Positions 62,457-64,000 of a DNA stretch of 64,000 bases are shown piece after piece. How positions within the stretch are numbered: the stretch's first letter is position 1; each line of letters begins with the position of its first letter. A program made the translations under genes and the position numbers. The notes below the pieces were generated by a model, which did not search any database, was not told the origin of the DNA, and saw nothing but the letters and a program-made list of their open reading frames with translations. The stretch is from Bacilli bacterium (GTDB taxonomy: Bacteria > Bacillota_I > Bacilli_A > RF39 > UBA660), in the NCBI GenBank assembly GCA_017634385.1, contig JAGBNN010000002.1:124001-188000 (forward strand), written 5' to 3'.

Positions 62457-64000
62457 AGATTCTACCGGGTTCTTCTTAGAAGCTATATTAGATGGTATTG
62501 CTCCTCCTATTAATGTTAGAAGAACACTTATTGTAACTAATATAATAGCATGATTAATATTCATAACTGCTACATTTTCAAGTTTAGTCATATCAAATAA
62601 AATTTTATTTATAGGTACTAATAACATTCTTGAAATAAATATTCCAAGTGCACCAGAAGTTAAACCTATTATAAATGTTTCTGCATTAAATACTCTTCTT
62701 ATATCTTTCTTTCTAGCTCCAATACTTCTTAGTATTCCAATTTCTTTAATTCTTTCTAATACAGATATATAAGTTATTATACCTATCATTATAGAAGATA
62801 CTATTAGTGATATTGAAGAGAATGCTACAAGTACTGTAGTAATACCTGTCATTATTCCACCAGATACACTAGTAATAAGTTTTGCTTGATCAAGATAAGC
62901 TATTTTATCTTTTTCTTCTTTTCCCTTATTATATTTGTCTATATATTCTATTATTTTATCTTTTTTATCAAAATTTTTGGGATATAGATTTATCATTGTT
63001 GGATTTGATTTACTTCCTAAATATTCTAATATTGTTTTCTTATCCCTTTCTCCTTTTGTATTATTTTCAAATTTTAAACCTGTTAATACATTATAATCTG
63101 ATATTTCTTGTTTTTTTACTATTTTTGATTCACTATTTTTTTGTATTACATGGTTTATTAACTCATTAGTATAATAAATTCCATATCTTGATGTTAATAC
63201 ATTTTCTTTTGATTCTTTTACTCTTATAATACCTACTACTTTTAATGATAAATTATTAGGATTTTCAAACATTTCTTTATCAATAGTTCTTTGAATAAAA
63301 TATCCATCATATTCATTATAAAAATCATCATTATATACAAGTTTTATTTCACTATTTAATATATCTTCAAATGAAATATTATCTTTATTGATTCCTAATG
63401 ATTTTTTTAATAATTCATTTATTCTATTATTTGAATCTACTTCTATAACTATTTCATTATATTCTGTAGGTAATTTTCCTTCTAATAGATCATAATAATT
63501 AGTTATTACTTCACTTATTTCACTATTATCAAAATTTTTAAAAGGAAATGATGATATTGATAAATTATTTAAACTCATGGTATTTTCTGAATTTAATGAA
63601 TTTAAAGTATAATACTTTTCATCTGTTGCCTGAATCATATTTAAATTTGTTAAATAATTTAGTCCAATACTTGAAATGTTTTTCTTATCTATTTTCTTAA
63701 TATAATCAATAAATTCATCATTTATATTATTATATTTAGCATCTTCATCTTCTTTTTTTACTGTTACTTCTTTCTTTTTTGTATATTTATCATCACTATT
63801 ACTATTTCCACTTGCTTCTGATATTTGAGATTGTATTGTCTCTACACTAGTTTTAGTTGATGATATTACTATTGGCATTGCATCTGATGTATCTCTTTCA
63901 AATTTATCTATTTGTTTTGAAAAACCATTTGATAAAGATAGTATTAATGATATTCCAATTATTCCGATTGATGATGCGAATGCGGTTAATATTGTCCTTC
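62442..64000 (-). CDS. ABC-transporter permease, FtsX/MacB type (5' end outside window)
   Basis: The reading frame stays open to the right edge, so at least 519 residues are present and the N-terminus is missing. Visible: the first TM with RTILTAFASSIGIIGISLIL at the edge, then a large extracellular region (about 380 residues), then three TMs, with FtsX motifs ERIKEIGILRSIGARKKDIR near the last third. The final residues are PSNIASKKNPVESLRVE, typical of the MacB/FtsX permease family. In related Bacilli an ATP-binding domain precedes this permease in one polypeptide; that part would lie beyond the window. Substrate not determinable. Confidence 0.88.
   Translation of the reverse strand, partial: RTILTAFASSIGIIGISLILSLSNGFSKQIDKFERDTSDAMPIVISSTKTSVETIQSQISEASGNSNSDDKYTKKKEVTVKKEDEDAKYNNINDEFIDYIKKIDKKNISSIGLNYLTNLNMIQATDEKYYTLNSLNSENTMSLNNLSISSFPFKNFDNSEISEVITNYYDLLEGKLPTEYNEIVIEVDSNNRINELLKKSLGINKDNISFEDILNSEIKLVYNDDFYNEYDGYFIQRTIDKEMFENPNNLSLKVVGIIRVKESKENVLTSRYGIYYTNELINHVIQKNSESKIVKKQEISDYNVLTGLKFENNTKGERDKKTILEYLGSKSNPTMINLYPKNFDKKDKIIEYIDKYNKGKEEKDKIAYLDQAKLITSVSGGIMTGITTVLVAFSSISLIVSSIMIGIITYISVLERIKEIGILRSIGARKKDIRRVFNAETFIIGLTSGALGIFISRMLLVPINKILFDMTKLENVAVMNINHAIILVTISVLLTLIGGAIPSNIASKKNPVESLRVE

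Noticed and set aside
1..64000. Mycoplasma-type code (TGA as Trp), suggested by base composition
   Set aside because: Trp is encoded by TGG in several genes and stops are read as in code 11; essential genes need no TGA reassignment.
1..64000. tRNA or rRNA genes
   Set aside because: No cloverleaf with GGTTCGA-type T-loop or rRNA-like GC-rich stretch was recognised in the intergenic regions; a covariance search would be decisive.

Overview
The window is very AT-rich (most third positions and intergenic DNA are A or T), uses the standard code (Trp is read from TGG, for example in nusB), and carries low-GC Gram-positive (Bacilli/Erysipelotrichia-type) gene content and order: dnaG-sigA-trmK, yqeG-yqeH, yceD-rpmF, murG-divIB-ftsA-ftsZ, lexA, comEA-comEC and a forespore-type sigma factor. 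A gut-type uncultured Bacilli lineage is the most likely source; this is inferred from gene content, not from a search. Nearly all genes lie on the minus strand, as expected for one replichore with leading-strand bias. Both window edges cut genes (nusB at the left, an ABC-transporter permease at the right).

Layout. 1-6.3 kb: nusB, mtaB, a membrane-anchored K/E-rich protein, rsmE, a lone Clp-type AAA+ ATPase on the plus strand, transketolase. 6.3-17.5 kb: a type VII secretion locus with EssC, ubiquitin-like EsaB/YukD, four WXG100-type proteins (one with a repeat tail), a 429-residue probable substrate, and two glycosyltransferase genes, one of them a GT8-GT2-acetyltransferase fusion. EssA, EssB and EsaA are not in the window. 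17.5-18.5 kb: an SOS module, lexA and a divergent 43-codon membrane peptide, each promoter with its own LexA box. 18.5-23.4 kb: comEC and comEA, plus a small accessory patch (AbiEii-like nucleotidyltransferase, orphan membrane protein) bordered by decayed comEC fragments. 23.4-30.5 kb: ftsW, a YjcZ-like peptide, def and a shortened division cluster.

30.6-40.2 kb: a hybrid kinase-HPt-receiver phosphorelay with no output domain, an AMP-dependent acyl-CoA synthetase-like enzyme, HAD protein, two flavoproteins, tdk, rpmF, yceD. 40.2-48 kb: a compact type IV pilus/competence-pilus-like set: a 1072-residue prepilin carrying three glycine-rich modules, a second prepilin, PilB/ComGA ATPase, prepilin peptidase and PilC with an unusual charged N-terminal extension. 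48-59 kb: trmK-sigA-dnaG, a cohesin/cadherin-like surface protein, yqeH-yqeG, PrsW, and fmt-rseP-cdsA-rnc. 59-64 kb: yidD, a ZnuA-like lipoprotein that has lost its metal ligands, CPBP protease, YlmC/YmxH, SigG-like sigma factor, ABC permease.

The most unusual units are the type VII cluster with embedded glycosyltransferases and a repeat-tailed WXG protein, the glycine-rich giant prepilin with its compact pilus machinery, and the paired LexA-box promoter region with a tiny membrane peptide.
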